This document shows, one piece after another, positions 50,350-59,080 of a stretch of DNA of 64,000 nucleotides. Location: contig NZ_QERF01000005.1 in the NCBI RefSeq assembly GCF_003260205.1, positions 1 through 64,000 of the forward strand. The letters run 5' to 3'. The DNA is from Winogradskyella tangerina (lineage in GTDB: Bacteria > Bacteroidota > Bacteroidia > Flavobacteriales > Flavobacteriaceae). The notes beneath the pieces were generated by a model. The model saw only the letters and a program-made list of their open reading frames with translations, was not told where the DNA came from and made no database searches. The translations under genes and the position numbers were made by a program. How positions within the stretch are numbered: the first letter of the stretch is position 1; each line of letters starts with the position of its first letter.

Positions 50350-50961
50350 ATGAAACTCATCTGCATAGGTCGTAATTATACTGAGCACATAAAAGAGCTC
50401 GAAAATGAAAAACCAACAGACCCTGTCGTGTTTTTAAAACCCGACACCTCTATTTTGTTGAAAAAGATGCCTTTCTTTATTCCAGATTTTTCAAATGATG
50501 TCCATCATGAAGTTGAAGTGCTAGTGAAAATCAAAAAGGTTGGGAAGTATATCGATAGAAAATTTGCACATAAATACTATGACGAAATTGGTCTGGGAAT
50601 CGATTTTACAGCAAGAGACCTTCAAGCCAAGTTAAAGTCTAAAGGCTTGCCTTGGGAAAAGGCCAAAGCCTTTGATGGTGCGGCTGTAATAGGGAAGTGG
50701 TTACCAAAATCTCAATTCAGTGATGTTAACAATATAAATTTCAGTCTGAAGAAAAACGATGAGATCGTTCAATCAGGGAATACCGAATTAATGCTTTGGA
50801 AGATCGATGAACTCATTGAATATGTTTCAAAATATTTTACGCTAAAAATTGGAGATATTATCTTTACCGGTACTCCGGCAGGAGTTGGTAAGGTTTTTGC
50901 AAACGATGAATTAAAAGGATATATTGAGGGCGAAGAGCTCTTTTCAATAAAAATAAAATAA
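50350..50961 (+). CDS. Fumarylacetoacetate hydrolase family protein (FAHD1-like)
   Basis: This 203-residue FAH-fold enzyme shows KLICIGRNYTEHIKEL at the start, the metal-binding Glu in HHEVEVLVKI (about 56-65), GIDFTARDLQ (with the conserved Asp) and FTGTPAGVGKV (about 174-184). Family members cleave acylpyruvates or decarboxylate oxaloacetate with Mg2+. The size and motifs match the FAHD1/acylpyruvase group, not the larger tyrosine-pathway enzyme. Its stop is immediately followed by the ATG of the Hpt gene, so the two are in one operon with cinA. Confidence 0.88.
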   Translation: MKLICIGRNYTEHIKELENEKPTDPVVFLKPDTSILLKKMPFFIPDFSNDVHHEVEVLVKIKKVGKYIDRKFAHKYYDEIGLGIDFTARDLQAKLKSKGLPWEKAKAFDGAAVIGKWLPKSQFSDVNNINFSLKKNDEIVQSGNTELMLWKIDELIEYVSKYFTLKIGDIIFTGTPAGVGKVFANDELKGYIEGEELFSIKIK

Positions 50962-51303
50962 ATGGCAAAACATTATAAATTAGACCGTGTGCGCGCTATG
51001 GCCGATAACGATGAAGATTTCATCATGGCATTAGCAGCAGCTTTTATAGAAGAAGTTCCTGAAGATGCAGAACGATTAAGAAAGGCTGTTCCAGAAAAGG
51101 ACTTTTACGAAACCTATCAGGCTGCACATAAAATGAAACCAACCATCGAATTATTCGATCTGGGCGTTTATGACGAACTTATTGAAGTTCAGGATTGGGG
51201 GAAGTTTGAACAAGAAGATAAAAATGTAGATGCTCAGCTGGCAAAAGTATTGGAGGCCGTAGAAAATGCCACCAATGAGATCAAGGCTGATTTTGGATTA
51301 TAA
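50962..51303 (+). CDS. Histidine phosphotransfer (Hpt) domain protein
   Basis: This 113-residue helical protein has the phospho-accepting His at residue 56 in YQAAHKMKP (HxxKP motif). Hpt proteins pass phosphate between hybrid kinases and response regulators. No kinase or regulator gene is adjacent, so its partners must be elsewhere. It abuts both neighbours exactly: the FAH stop ends at 50961 and the cinA ATG begins at 51304. The embedding between FAH and cinA is an unusual place for a signalling protein. Confidence 0.85.
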   Translation: MAKHYKLDRVRAMADNDEDFIMALAAAFIEEVPEDAERLRKAVPEKDFYETYQAAHKMKPTIELFDLGVYDELIEVQDWGKFEQEDKNVDAQLAKVLEAVENATNEIKADFGL

Positions 51304-52551
51304 ATGCAAGCAGAAATAATAACAATTGGCGATGAAATCCTCATCGGACAAATTGTAGATACTAACTCCGCGTACTTAGCGAAAGCGTTCAATAAGATCG
51401 GTATTTCTATCTTTCAGATCACCTCTGTACAAGACGATAAAGCACATATTTTAAAGGCCTTGAAAGAGGCTGAGGAGAATGCTGATATTATCGTAATAAC
51501 AGGCGGGCTAGGTCCAACTAAAGACGATATTACCAAATTAACACTTTGCGAATATTTTAATGATCATTTGGTTGAAGATCAAAAGGTCTTAGCGCATGTA
51601 GAATGGCTGTTCGAAAAATATATCAGCACACCAATTTCTGATATGAACAGACATCAGGCTATGGTACCTTCAAAAGCCAAAGTTCTGATGAATCAATTCG
51701 GAACAGCGCCAGGCATGTGGATGGAGAACAACGGCAAGACCTTTGTGTCACTTCCGGGCGTACCATACGAAATGAAGGCTTTAATTAAAAATGAAGTTAT
51801 TCCTGCCCTAAGGGATAAGTATCATTTTCCATACATTAAGCACAAAACATTACTTACCTATGGTTTAGGCGAAAGTGCCATCGCAGCCAGAATTGAAGCA
51901 TGGGAAGATGCGCTGCCAGACTTTATTAAACTGGCCTATTTACCAAACCTAGGCAAGGTAAGATTGCGACTATCAGGGAAATCGATGGATAAGGAGTTGT
52001 TAGACGCCGAACTCGCTAAGCAAATTCAACTATTAATTCCACAGATCGAAGATATCTTCGTAGGTTTTGAAGAAGAATCATCATTAGAAGCCATTGTAGG
52101 CAAGCAATTGACGGTGATGAACAAAACCATTGCTGTGGCGGAGAGTTGTACTGGCGGACAAATTGCCAAAGCCATTACTACAAATGCTGGAGCATCGGCT
52201 TATTTTAAAGGTAGTGTGGTGAGTTATGCAACAGAAGCCAAGGTGAAAATTTTAGAGGTTAATGAAGATGATATCGCAACCCATTCTGTAGTGAGTAAGG
52301 CAGTAGCTGAAGCCATGGCACAAAATGTAAAAACCTTATTCAATTCGGATTATGGAATCAGTACTACAGGTAACGCCGGACCATCAAAAGGTGATTCCGA
52401 CGCTGAGGTAGGTACAGTTTGGATTGCCATTGCCAATAAAGACGGAGTTCATTCAGAGGTATTTAACTTCGGAAATCATCGCGATAAGGTAATTATGAAA
52501 GCTACGAACAAGGCTTTTGAAATGCTTCAAAAAGAAATTTTGAAAAAGTAA
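51304..52551 (+). CDS. cinA: CinA family nicotinamide-nucleotide deamidase-related protein
   Basis: This 415-residue protein combines an N-terminal MoCF-biosynthesis-like COG1058 domain (about 1-170: ITIGDEILIGQIVDTNSAY, VITGGLGPTKDD), which in relatives hydrolyses ADP-ribose, and a C-terminal CinA domain (about 255-410: VAESCTGGQIAKAIT, GISTTGNAGPSKGD), which deamidates nicotinamide mononucleotide in NAD salvage. It is the last gene of the FAH-Hpt-cinA operon; the L28 promoter follows. Confidence 0.94.
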   Translation: MQAEIITIGDEILIGQIVDTNSAYLAKAFNKIGISIFQITSVQDDKAHILKALKEAEENADIIVITGGLGPTKDDITKLTLCEYFNDHLVEDQKVLAHVEWLFEKYISTPISDMNRHQAMVPSKAKVLMNQFGTAPGMWMENNGKTFVSLPGVPYEMKALIKNEVIPALRDKYHFPYIKHKTLLTYGLGESAIAARIEAWEDALPDFIKLAYLPNLGKVRLRLSGKSMDKELLDAELAKQIQLLIPQIEDIFVGFEEESSLEAIVGKQLTVMNKTIAVAESCTGGQIAKAITTNAGASAYFKGSVVSYATEAKVKILEVNEDDIATHSVVSKAVAEAMAQNVKTLFNSDYGISTTGNAGPSKGDSDAEVGTVWIAIANKDGVHSEVFNFGNHRDKVIMKATNKAFEMLQKEILKK

Positions 52552-52564
52552 GGTTTTATGTTTG

Positions 52565-52591
52565 TTGAAACGTAAAGTTTTACTAAATTTG
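52565..52591 (+). promoter_or_regulatory. Promoter of the L28-L33-DUF4295 operon
   Basis: TTG (52565-52567) and TAAATTTG (52584-52591) are separated by 16 bp, fitting the Bacteroidota -33/-7 promoter. The leader to the rpmB ATG is about 33 nt. Confidence 0.7.
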
Positions 52592-52630
52592 CACCCTGTT
52601 AAAAAATAACATACCTAAAGAAAGATAACA

Positions 52631-52867
52631 ATGTCAAGAGTTTGTGAACTTACTGGGAAAAAAGCAATGGTTGGAAACAACGTTTCTCACGCCATGAATA
52701 AAACGAAGCGCAAGTTTAATGCTAACTTGATCAAAAAGCGTTTTTACATTCCTGAAGAAGATAAGTGGGTAACGTTAAAAGTTTCTACATCTGCATTAAA
52801 GACTATCAACAAGATTGGTATCTCAGCAGCGATTAAAGAAGCTAGAGCAAAAGGATTTTACAAATAA
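52631..52867 (+). CDS. rpmB: Ribosomal protein bL28
   Basis: This 78-residue protein starts SRVCELTGKKAMVGNNVSHA, the conserved L28 opening, and has KTKRKFNANL and the basic C-terminal IKEARAKGFYK. It is a large-subunit protein located near the exit-site region of the ribosome. It is the first gene of the rpmB-rpmG-DUF4295 operon. Confidence 0.97.
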   Translation: MSRVCELTGKKAMVGNNVSHAMNKTKRKFNANLIKKRFYIPEEDKWVTLKVSTSALKTINKIGISAAIKEARAKGFYK

Positions 52868-52892
52868 GCTGAAAAGCTAAAGTCAATTTACA

Positions 52893-53075
52893 ATGGCAAA
52901 AAAAGGAAATAGAATTCAGGTAATCTTAGAGTGCACAGAGCACAAAGCTTCTGGTATGCCAGGAACTTCTAGATATATTACAACAAAAAACAAGAAGAAT
53001 ACGCCAGACCGTATGGAGATTAAGAAATTTAATCCTATCCTTAAGCGTATGACAGTTCATAAAGAGATAAAATAA
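52893..53075 (+). CDS. rpmG: Ribosomal protein bL33
   Basis: This 60-residue protein, [20 protein letters not shown] followed by [20 protein letters not shown], fits L33. The zinc-binding Cys pairs seen in C+ forms are reduced to a single Cys (C14), so this is a C- type. It lies 25 bp after rpmB and 6 bp before the DUF4295 gene. Confidence 0.96.
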   Translation: MAKKGNRIQVILECTEHKASGMPGTSRYITTKNKKNTPDRMEIKKFNPILKRMTVHKEIK

Positions 53076-53081
53076 TAAGTT

Positions 53082-53234
53082 ATGGCAAAGAAATCAGTAG
53101 CGTCTTTACAGACAGGATCAAAGCGTTTGACAAAAGCTATTAAAATGGTGAAATCTCCAAAAACTGGAGCCTACATGTTTGTAGAATCAGTAATGGCACC
53201 AGAATTTGTCAATGACTTTTTAAACAAAAAGTAA
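53082..53234 (+). CDS. DUF4295 protein, probable Bacteroidota-specific ribosomal protein bL38
   Basis: This 50-residue basic protein starts MAKKSVASLQTGSKRLTKAI and ends FVNDFLNKK. It matches the DUF4295 family, which in Bacteroidota always follows L33. From memory, the Flavobacterium johnsoniae ribosome structure described a new large-subunit protein, bL38, that corresponds to this family; I cannot check that here. Context alone (six bases after rpmG, before the terminator) supports a ribosomal role. Confidence 0.88.
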   Translation: MAKKSVASLQTGSKRLTKAIKMVKSPKTGAYMFVESVMAPEFVNDFLNKK

Positions 53235-53258
53235 GCTTATTACAAATAAGATTGATAA

Positions 53259-53287
53259 AACTGCTTTCATTTGAAAGCAGTTTTTTT
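53259..53287 (+). terminator. Rho-independent terminator of the ribosomal protein operon
   Basis: AACTGCTTTCA (53259-53269) pairs with TGAAAGCAGTT (53272-53282), followed by seven T. Confidence 0.9.
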
Positions 53288-53360
53288 ATGGCTATATTTG
53301 AACGCTAACCTGACAACTTATCAGTAACCAACCAAAGGCAAGATTATTGTATAGGTTTTT

Positions 53361-53456
53361 TGGGCGTTACCAAGACGATAAATGTCTTGGTCGGGCTTTA
53401 CGCTATTTCCCAGACGAAATCGTCAGGGGATGCCGCTACAATCCCTAACGCAGAGC
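53361..53456 (+). repeat. Structured intergenic element (GGGCGTTACC...CCCTAACGC type)
   Basis: The element begins TGGGCGTTACC, has a perfect hairpin ACCAAGAC-7 nt-GTCTTGGT (53369-53391), continues TCGGGCTTTACGCT, has a second hairpin GACGA-aa-TCGTC (53413-53424) and ends GCCGCTACAATCCCTAACGC. GCGTTA at its start can pair with TAACGC at its end (53446-53451). I recall the same skeleton with different stem sequences between genes of other flavobacteria, which would make it a mobile or structured repeat rather than a gene. The open frame across it is not coding. Confidence 0.6.
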
Positions 53457-53489
53457 ATACAAACAAACAAAAAGCGTACAAACGATAAA

Positions 53490-54464
53490 ATGAGTTTTTT
53501 CAAAAAAATATTCTCTTCAGAAAAGAAAGAGACCTTAGATAAAGGATTAGAAAAATCTAAATCTTCATTCTTTAATAAATTAAATAAAGCCGTTGCAGGA
53601 AAGTCTAAAGTTGACGACGATGTATTAGACAACCTCGAGGAAGTTTTAGTAACCAGTGATGTTGGTGTAAACACAACACTTAAGGTCATAGAACGAATTG
53701 AAGAACGTGTTGCCCGCGATAAATACTTAGGGACCTCAGAACTCAACCAGATACTGAGAGAAGAGATCGCCGGACTACTATCCGAAACCAATGTTGGTGA
53801 AGACACTGATTATCAAATTCCAGATCTGCCAGCACAACCCGATGGTAGTAAAACACCTTATGTAGTAATGGTTGTTGGAGTAAATGGTGTTGGTAAAACC
53901 ACAACCATTGGTAAAATGGCGCACCAGTTTAAAAAGAAGGGCTTAAACGTTGTCTTAGGTGCAGCAGATACCTTTAGAGCAGCAGCCATAGATCAGTTAC
54001 AGGTTTGGGCAGATCGTGTAGATGTACCAATGATTAAACAAGAAATGGGCTCTGACCCAGCTTCAGTTGCTTTTGATACACTTCAGTCTGGTGTTAATCA
54101 GAATGCCGACGTCATTATTATTGATACAGCAGGACGTTTACACAATAAAGTAAACTTAATGAATGAGCTTTCTAAAGTGAAGCGCGTTATGCAAAAGGTA
54201 GTTGGCGATGCACCACACGATGTATTATTGGTACTCGATGGTTCTACCGGACAAAATGCCTTTGAGCAAGCAAAACAATTCACGGCTGCCACTGAAGTTA
54301 CCTCTTTAGCAGTGACCAAATTAGACGGTACAGCTAAAGGTGGTGTTGTAATTGGTATTAGTGACCAGTTTAAAATTCCTGTGAAATATATTGGAGTAGG
54401 AGAAGGTATAGAAGATCTTCAGGTATTCAATAAATACGAATTTGTAGATTCCTTCTTTAAATAG
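53490..54464 (+). CDS. ftsY: Signal recognition particle receptor FtsY
   Basis: Start at ATG 53490 (MSFFKKIFSSEKKETLDKG), which is the normal flavobacterial N-terminus; the frame extends upstream to 53382 only through the structured repeat element. The 324-residue GTPase has the helical N domain (about 25-105) and the G domain with GVNGVGKTTTIGKMA (G1), ADTFRAAAIDQL, DTAGRLHNKVNLM (G3) and TKLDGTAKGG (G4). It docks SRP-ribosome complexes at the inner membrane. The short, basic N-terminus replaces the long acidic A domain of E. coli FtsY. Confidence 0.95.
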   Translation: MSFFKKIFSSEKKETLDKGLEKSKSSFFNKLNKAVAGKSKVDDDVLDNLEEVLVTSDVGVNTTLKVIERIEERVARDKYLGTSELNQILREEIAGLLSETNVGEDTDYQIPDLPAQPDGSKTPYVVMVVGVNGVGKTTTIGKMAHQFKKKGLNVVLGAADTFRAAAIDQLQVWADRVDVPMIKQEMGSDPASVAFDTLQSGVNQNADVIIIDTAGRLHNKVNLMNELSKVKRVMQKVVGDAPHDVLLVLDGSTGQNAFEQAKQFTAATEVTSLAVTKLDGTAKGGVVIGISDQFKIPVKYIGVGEGIEDLQVFNKYEFVDSFFK

Positions 54465-54491
54465 AACGGAAGCCAATTTTATAACATCAAA

Positions 54492-54845
54492 GTGCAAAAA
54501 AGTTTTAAGTGGAATCAAGATAGGATACTCCGTAACCTAAGCTATGCTACTTTATTCATTTGCATCATTGTGGTCATTGGAAATTTATCGAGTGTAGTTT
54601 CTAATTATTTCTATTCACATCGCAACCCATTAGTACCTCGTCAGCTGTTTTATTATGCGTCCTTCGCATCATCTGTAGGTGCTTTATTTTTCGCAATAAT
54701 TGGTTTTATAAGCTATCGCAACCTTGTGAAGAAACGATTTAAGAAGCATCTCGTAACCTTATTGTTTGGTCTTGTTATACTTTATATTATAAATGCGAGT
54801 GATATCCATTGGCTTTTGATGCAGATCAATCCATTTAAAGATTGA
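54492..54845 (+). CDS. Small three-TM membrane protein
   Basis: This 117-residue protein begins at a GTG (54492). Three hydrophobic helices are visible (about 16-38, 51-72 and 87-105) with a basic loop KKRFKKH between the last two. No family is recognised. It is 27 bp downstream of ftsY and could be co-transcribed with it; the amidase gene starts 32 bp beyond. Confidence 0.68.
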   Translation: MQKSFKWNQDRILRNLSYATLFICIIVVIGNLSSVVSNYFYSHRNPLVPRQLFYYASFASSVGALFFAIIGFISYRNLVKKRFKKHLVTLLFGLVILYIINASDIHWLLMQINPFKD

Positions 54846-54877
54846 TTACATTTCGTATTTTTATAAAAAAACTAACC

Positions 54878-56542
54878 ATGCGACTCACCTTATTCCTATT
54901 CCTTTTTGTATTTATTTTTTCGTGTAAAGATTCAGAATCTCGTGAAGCTCGAGAGCCTATTTCAGAATCAGAAACAGTGGAAACCGAAGCTTCAGAAAAT
55001 GATCTTAGTGACATTTCTACCAAGGATTTCAGAGAATTCAAAGTACTCGATTCGAAAAATCTTACCAAGGCCGACATCTGGTCGAATATCAATTCTCAAA
55101 TGGAAGATTTTGAAGAGGGCGATTATAATCGTTTGAAGCCATTAATTCTAGAGCAAGATATACCAACGCTTCAAAAACATATTTCCGAAGGAAAATTCAA
55201 TTATGAAAAACTCACAAAGTTCTATTTATATCGCATTCGAAAGTATGACAGAGAAAACGAATTGTCACTGAATTCGGTGATTTCAATCAATCCTGACGCC
55301 ATTTCAACAGCAAAAGAATTGGATCGTAATCGAGACGAAAACAACCATCCTATCTACGGAATGCCAATTCTTCTTAAAGATAATATTAATGCCAAAGGCA
55401 TGGCAACTACCGCCGGAGCTGTTGCTTTGCAAAATAATACTACCGAGGACGCCTTTATCGTAACGCAATTGAAATCTAAAGGCGCTATAATTTTAGGCAA
55501 AGCTAACCTAAGTGAGTGGGCCTATTTCTTTTGTGGTGATTGTCCAAGTGGCTATTCTGCAGTTGGAGGTCAAACCTTAAATCCATATGGGCGTAGAATC
55601 ATTGATACTGGTGGATCGAGCTCAGGAAGTGGTGTGGCTGCCGCAGCTAATTTTGCTGCTGCTACGATAGGTAGTGAAACTTCAGGTTCAATACTATCAC
55701 CTGCCAGTCAGAATTCAGCAGTAGGTTTAAAACCAACTATTGGATTGGTAAGTCGCTCTGGGATTGTTCCGATTTCTTCAACTTTAGATACGGCCGGACC
55801 AATAACAAGAACGGTAATGGATAATGCCATTGTTCTCGATGCCATTTTTGGCGAAGACAAATCAGATTCTAAATCTTTTATGATTATGTGGGAATCTGGA
55901 TTTTATACCAAAGACCTTAATACAAAAAGTCTTCAAGGTAAACGATTTGGTGCTCCAAAGCGCTTATTAGAAGATACGCTATATACGAAAGCCATTGCGG
56001 TGTTAAAGGCGCAGGGTGCTGAGGTTATAGAAATAGATCCTGAGCGTCTTGGCCTACCAAATTTTTTAAGTCTCCTTAATCTCGATATGAAAAAGGACTT
56101 ACCTGATTACATGGAAAACTATGCGAATAAATCCATTTCTATGAGAACTGTGGCCGATATGATGGCCTTCAATTTGAAAGATTCCTTGAAAACTATGCCT
56201 TACGGTCAACGCTTGTTCCAAGGTATTGTTGATGACAAAGGTGATGCAGCATTCCTTGAAGCCATTAAAGATACGCTGAGCACAAACGGCAAACAGTTTT
56301 TTGATGTGCCTATGGAAGCCCATAATTTAGATGGCTTTTTATCCATTAATAATTATCATGCTTCTTATGCAGCTGTTGCAGAATATCCGGCCTTAACTGT
56401 GCCTATGGGATATACCAATGAAGGTGCTCCAAAAGGTTTAACCTTTATTGCAAAACGACTTCAAGAGAAGCAATTACTTGAATGGGCTTACGCTTTTGAA
56501 CAAGCTACGAAAGCGAGAGTTGCACCAAAAAATTACAACTAG
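54878..56542 (+). CDS. Amidase-signature family lipoprotein
   Basis: The ATG at 54878 gives a lipoprotein signal (MRLTLFLFLFVFIFSC, Cys16) and is preferred to an upstream TTG at 54842. The 554-residue enzyme carries the amidase signature: catalytic Lys in ILLKDNINAKG, cis-Ser and nucleophile in GGSSSGSGVAAAANF and TIGSETSGSI. It therefore hydrolyses amide bonds with a Ser-cisSer-Lys triad, here outside the cytoplasm. The first 60 mature residues are acidic and look like a linker. Its stop overlaps the convergent serine hydrolase stop by 4 bp. Confidence 0.9.
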   Translation: MRLTLFLFLFVFIFSCKDSESREAREPISESETVETEASENDLSDISTKDFREFKVLDSKNLTKADIWSNINSQMEDFEEGDYNRLKPLILEQDIPTLQKHISEGKFNYEKLTKFYLYRIRKYDRENELSLNSVISINPDAISTAKELDRNRDENNHPIYGMPILLKDNINAKGMATTAGAVALQNNTTEDAFIVTQLKSKGAIILGKANLSEWAYFFCGDCPSGYSAVGGQTLNPYGRRIIDTGGSSSGSGVAAAANFAAATIGSETSGSILSPASQNSAVGLKPTIGLVSRSGIVPISSTLDTAGPITRTVMDNAIVLDAIFGEDKSDSKSFMIMWESGFYTKDLNTKSLQGKRFGAPKRLLEDTLYTKAIAVLKAQGAEVIEIDPERLGLPNFLSLLNLDMKKDLPDYMENYANKSISMRTVADMMAFNLKDSLKTMPYGQRLFQGIVDDKGDAAFLEAIKDTLSTNGKQFFDVPMEAHNLDGFLSINNYHASYAAVAEYPALTVPMGYTNEGAPKGLTFIAKRLQEKQLLEWAYAFEQATKARVAPKNYN

Positions 56543-57597
56543 TTGGTAAGACTATTAATTTGAATCCAAAGTTGGTCATCAAAATCTGACAGTGCAAAAT
56601 TGTCTTCATCAGCAGCGTCACCCATTCTGATGATGACCAATTTCTGACTAGGTACAACATAGATCTTTTGGTCGTTTCTGCCCAAGGCAGCATACATATC
56701 TTGAGGCGCATTAGGAATTAATGGACCTTCAAACTCCAACTGTGTTTGGGGCAAACGGTAAGATTCTTTACCATTGAGCCACCACATATATCCATAAGAT
56801 TGGTTGAGGTTTTGTGAAGTATTCACAGATTCATTAAAATATTCGGCTGGGATAATTTGTTCGTTATTCCAATTACCAAGCGTAGAGCTTAACAAGCCAA
56901 AACGTGCCATGCTTCGGGCTGTACTCCAGTAAACATTAAAGTCATTCAGCTGAAACCAATTTCCTTCCATTCCAATGCGATCTCTTAAATTAGTATTGAA
57001 ATAGGAAGACCAGGTTTCATTGCTCGTCTCCGCTACAACATCCTGTAATTTTTTATAGACATTATGATAGGCCCAGCGTGTTCCAGCATCAGCAAGGTAT
57101 AATAGGTCTTCAGGTTCTGTGCCATCTCCAACCGAATCATCTAAGCCTGAAGTCATTGTGAGCAGGTTTCTAACAGAAATTAAATTTTCTTGTTCAGTGG
57201 TGGCTGAGGTCCAGCCATTACCAAGATAACTACTCACAGGCGAATTTATATCTAGCAATCCTTCATCTTGAGCTATTCCAACGGTGGCTGTGGTTAAAGT
57301 CTTTCCGGCGCTTGCCCAATACCAAGCGGCATCTTGAGTTTGACCATTCATATACGCTTCAATAACAATTCTACCGTTATAAAGCATAATGAAACTTTTA
57401 GTATTTCTTTCATCTAAGAAATCAAGTAACGGCTGAAGTCGTGCCGAATCCCAACCAAGACTTTCTATGGAAATTGTTTCCCAGGTATCGCTATTATTTG
57501 GTGGAAAATAAACAGGGTCATTAAACGAAATTACGGTCTCGTCGGTAGAGCAACTCAGAAGAATGAGGCTCAATAACATAAATACTCTAGTTTTCAT
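56539..57597 (-). CDS. Serine hydrolase lipoprotein, beta-lactamase family
   Basis: This 352-residue protein has a lipobox near residue 16 (LSLILLSCSTDE) and a class C beta-lactamase/penicillin-binding-like fold: SxxK in WASAGKTLTTATVG (about 106), YxN in WAYHNVYKKLQD (about 185), and MWWLNGKES near the third motif. EstB-like esterase or D-aminopeptidase activity is as likely as any other. It is anchored in a membrane facing the periplasm. It is convergent with the amidase gene with a 4-bp overlap, an antisense arrangement without a terminator between them. Confidence 0.88.
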   Translation of the reverse strand: MKTRVFMLLSLILLSCSTDETVISFNDPVYFPPNNSDTWETISIESLGWDSARLQPLLDFLDERNTKSFIMLYNGRIVIEAYMNGQTQDAAWYWASAGKTLTTATVGIAQDEGLLDINSPVSSYLGNGWTSATTEQENLISVRNLLTMTSGLDDSVGDGTEPEDLLYLADAGTRWAYHNVYKKLQDVVAETSNETWSSYFNTNLRDRIGMEGNWFQLNDFNVYWSTARSMARFGLLSSTLGNWNNEQIIPAEYFNESVNTSQNLNQSYGYMWWLNGKESYRLPQTQLEFEGPLIPNAPQDMYAALGRNDQKIYVVPSQKLVIIRMGDAADEDNFALSDFDDQLWIQINSLTN

Positions 57598-57690
57598 AGC
57601 TTGAATTTTTCTTTAGACTAATATAATCATTAATGGTTTAGTTTTAATAATGGTCGTATAATTTATGAGAGAATTACGCCAAGCATTACG

Positions 57691-57698
57691 TATCTTTG
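57691..57698 (+). promoter_or_regulatory. Bacteroidota -7 element of rimO
   Basis: TATCTTTG fits TAnnTTTG, 19 bp before the ATG at 57718. Confidence 0.6.
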
Positions 57699-57717
57699 CG
57701 CACTCATATATTGAAAT

Positions 57718-59022
57718 ATGCGCACAAAAACGCTGAAAAAGAATCGAATTAATGTAGTTACACTTGGCTGTAGTAAGAATGTTTACGACAGTGAAGTGCT
57801 AATGGGACAATTGAAAGCTAGTGGGAAGGACGTTGTTCATGAGCAGGAAGGTAACGTAGTGGTAATTAATACTTGCGGCTTCATTAATAATGCGAAAGAA
57901 GAAAGTGTAAATACAATTTTACACTACATGCAAAAGAAGGAGGAAGGTGAAGTTGATAAAGTATTTGTTACAGGTTGCCTTAGTGAACGTTATAAACCAG
58001 ACCTTGAAAAAGAAATTCCTGACGTTGATCAATATTTTGGTACTACCGAATTACCGAGTCTCCTTAAAGCACTCGGCGCAGATTATAAACACGAATTAAT
58101 TGGTGAACGTTTAACAACTACACCAAAGAATTATGCCTATCTAAAAATTGCTGAAGGTTGTGATAGACCTTGTAGTTTTTGCGCTATTCCTTTAATGCGT
58201 GGTAAGCACAAGAGTACGCCTATTGAAGACCTGGTAACTGAAGCTGAAAAGTTAGCAGCAAATGGCGTGAAGGAACTTATATTGATCGCTCAAGATCTTA
58301 CCTATTACGGTTTAGATCTGTATAAAAAACGAAATCTTGCTGAGCTTTTAGAGCATTTAGTTAAGGTTGAAGGTATTGAATGGATCCGTTTGCACTATGC
58401 ATTTCCAACAGGATTTCCGATGGATGTATTGGATATTATGAAGCGGGAACCAAAGATCTGTAACTATTTAGATATTCCACTTCAACATATTTCTGATGCT
58501 ATTCTGAAAAGTATGCGCCGCGGAACAACACAAGCAAAAACGACGAAATTACTTCAAGAGTTTAGAGCTAAAGTTCCTGACATGACCATCAGAACAACCC
58601 TAATTGTTGGTTATCCTGGTGAGACAGAAGAAGATTTTCAGACTTTAAAACAATGGGTAAAAGACATGCGATTTGAACGTTTAGGCTGTTTTACCTACTC
58701 GCATGAAGAAAATACACATGCCTATAACCTTGAGGATAATGTCCCTGAAGAAGTAAAGATGCAGCGTGCTAACGAAATTATGGAGATTCAATCTCAGATT
58801 TCATGGGAGTTAAATCAGGCCAAAATCGGACAAGAATTTAAAGTGGTTATTGATCGTAAGGAAGGTAACTACTTTGTGGGTCGTACCGAATTTGATTCGC
58901 CAGATGTAGATAACGAAGTTTTGATCGACGCTACAAATACGTATTTGAAAACAGGTGAATTTACCAATATTAGAGTAATCGAAGCTGAAGACTTTGATCT
59001 CTATGGCGAAGTTGTTACCTAA
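57718..59022 (+). CDS. rimO: Ribosomal protein S12 methylthiotransferase RimO
   Basis: This 434-residue radical-SAM enzyme has an N-terminal UPF0004 domain with three cluster Cys (about residues 19, 54 and 82: LGCSKNVYDSE, NTCGFINNA, TGCLSERY), the radical-SAM CxxxCxxC in AEGCDRPCSFCAIPLMRG (about 147-164) and a C-terminal TRAM domain (about 370-434). It adds a methylthio group to the conserved Asp of S12. All motifs are intact. It is separate from rpsL and has its own promoter. Confidence 0.95.
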   Translation: MRTKTLKKNRINVVTLGCSKNVYDSEVLMGQLKASGKDVVHEQEGNVVVINTCGFINNAKEESVNTILHYMQKKEEGEVDKVFVTGCLSERYKPDLEKEIPDVDQYFGTTELPSLLKALGADYKHELIGERLTTTPKNYAYLKIAEGCDRPCSFCAIPLMRGKHKSTPIEDLVTEAEKLAANGVKELILIAQDLTYYGLDLYKKRNLAELLEHLVKVEGIEWIRLHYAFPTGFPMDVLDIMKREPKICNYLDIPLQHISDAILKSMRRGTTQAKTTKLLQEFRAKVPDMTIRTTLIVGYPGETEEDFQTLKQWVKDMRFERLGCFTYSHEENTHAYNLEDNVPEEVKMQRANEIMEIQSQISWELNQAKIGQEFKVVIDRKEGNYFVGRTEFDSPDVDNEVLIDATNTYLKTGEFTNIRVIEAEDFDLYGEVVT

Positions 59023-59024
59023 AC

Positions 59025-59049
59025 GAAGGCAGGCTTTCGCCTGCTCTTC
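59025..59049. repeat. GC-rich hairpin after rimO
   Basis: GCAGGC-TTTC-GCCTGC lies inside GAAG...CTTC (59025-59049). It lacks a T tract, so it is a weak terminator at best; the core resembles GCAGG/CCTGC repeat-like fragments at 31.15 and 49.40 kb. Confidence 0.45.
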
Positions 59050-59080
59050 ATTAACCAACTAAATAATTTGTAAAGAAGTA

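Noticed and set aside
53382-53489. N-terminal extension of FtsY
   Set aside because: It runs through the structured repeat element; the standard FtsY N-terminus begins at 53490.
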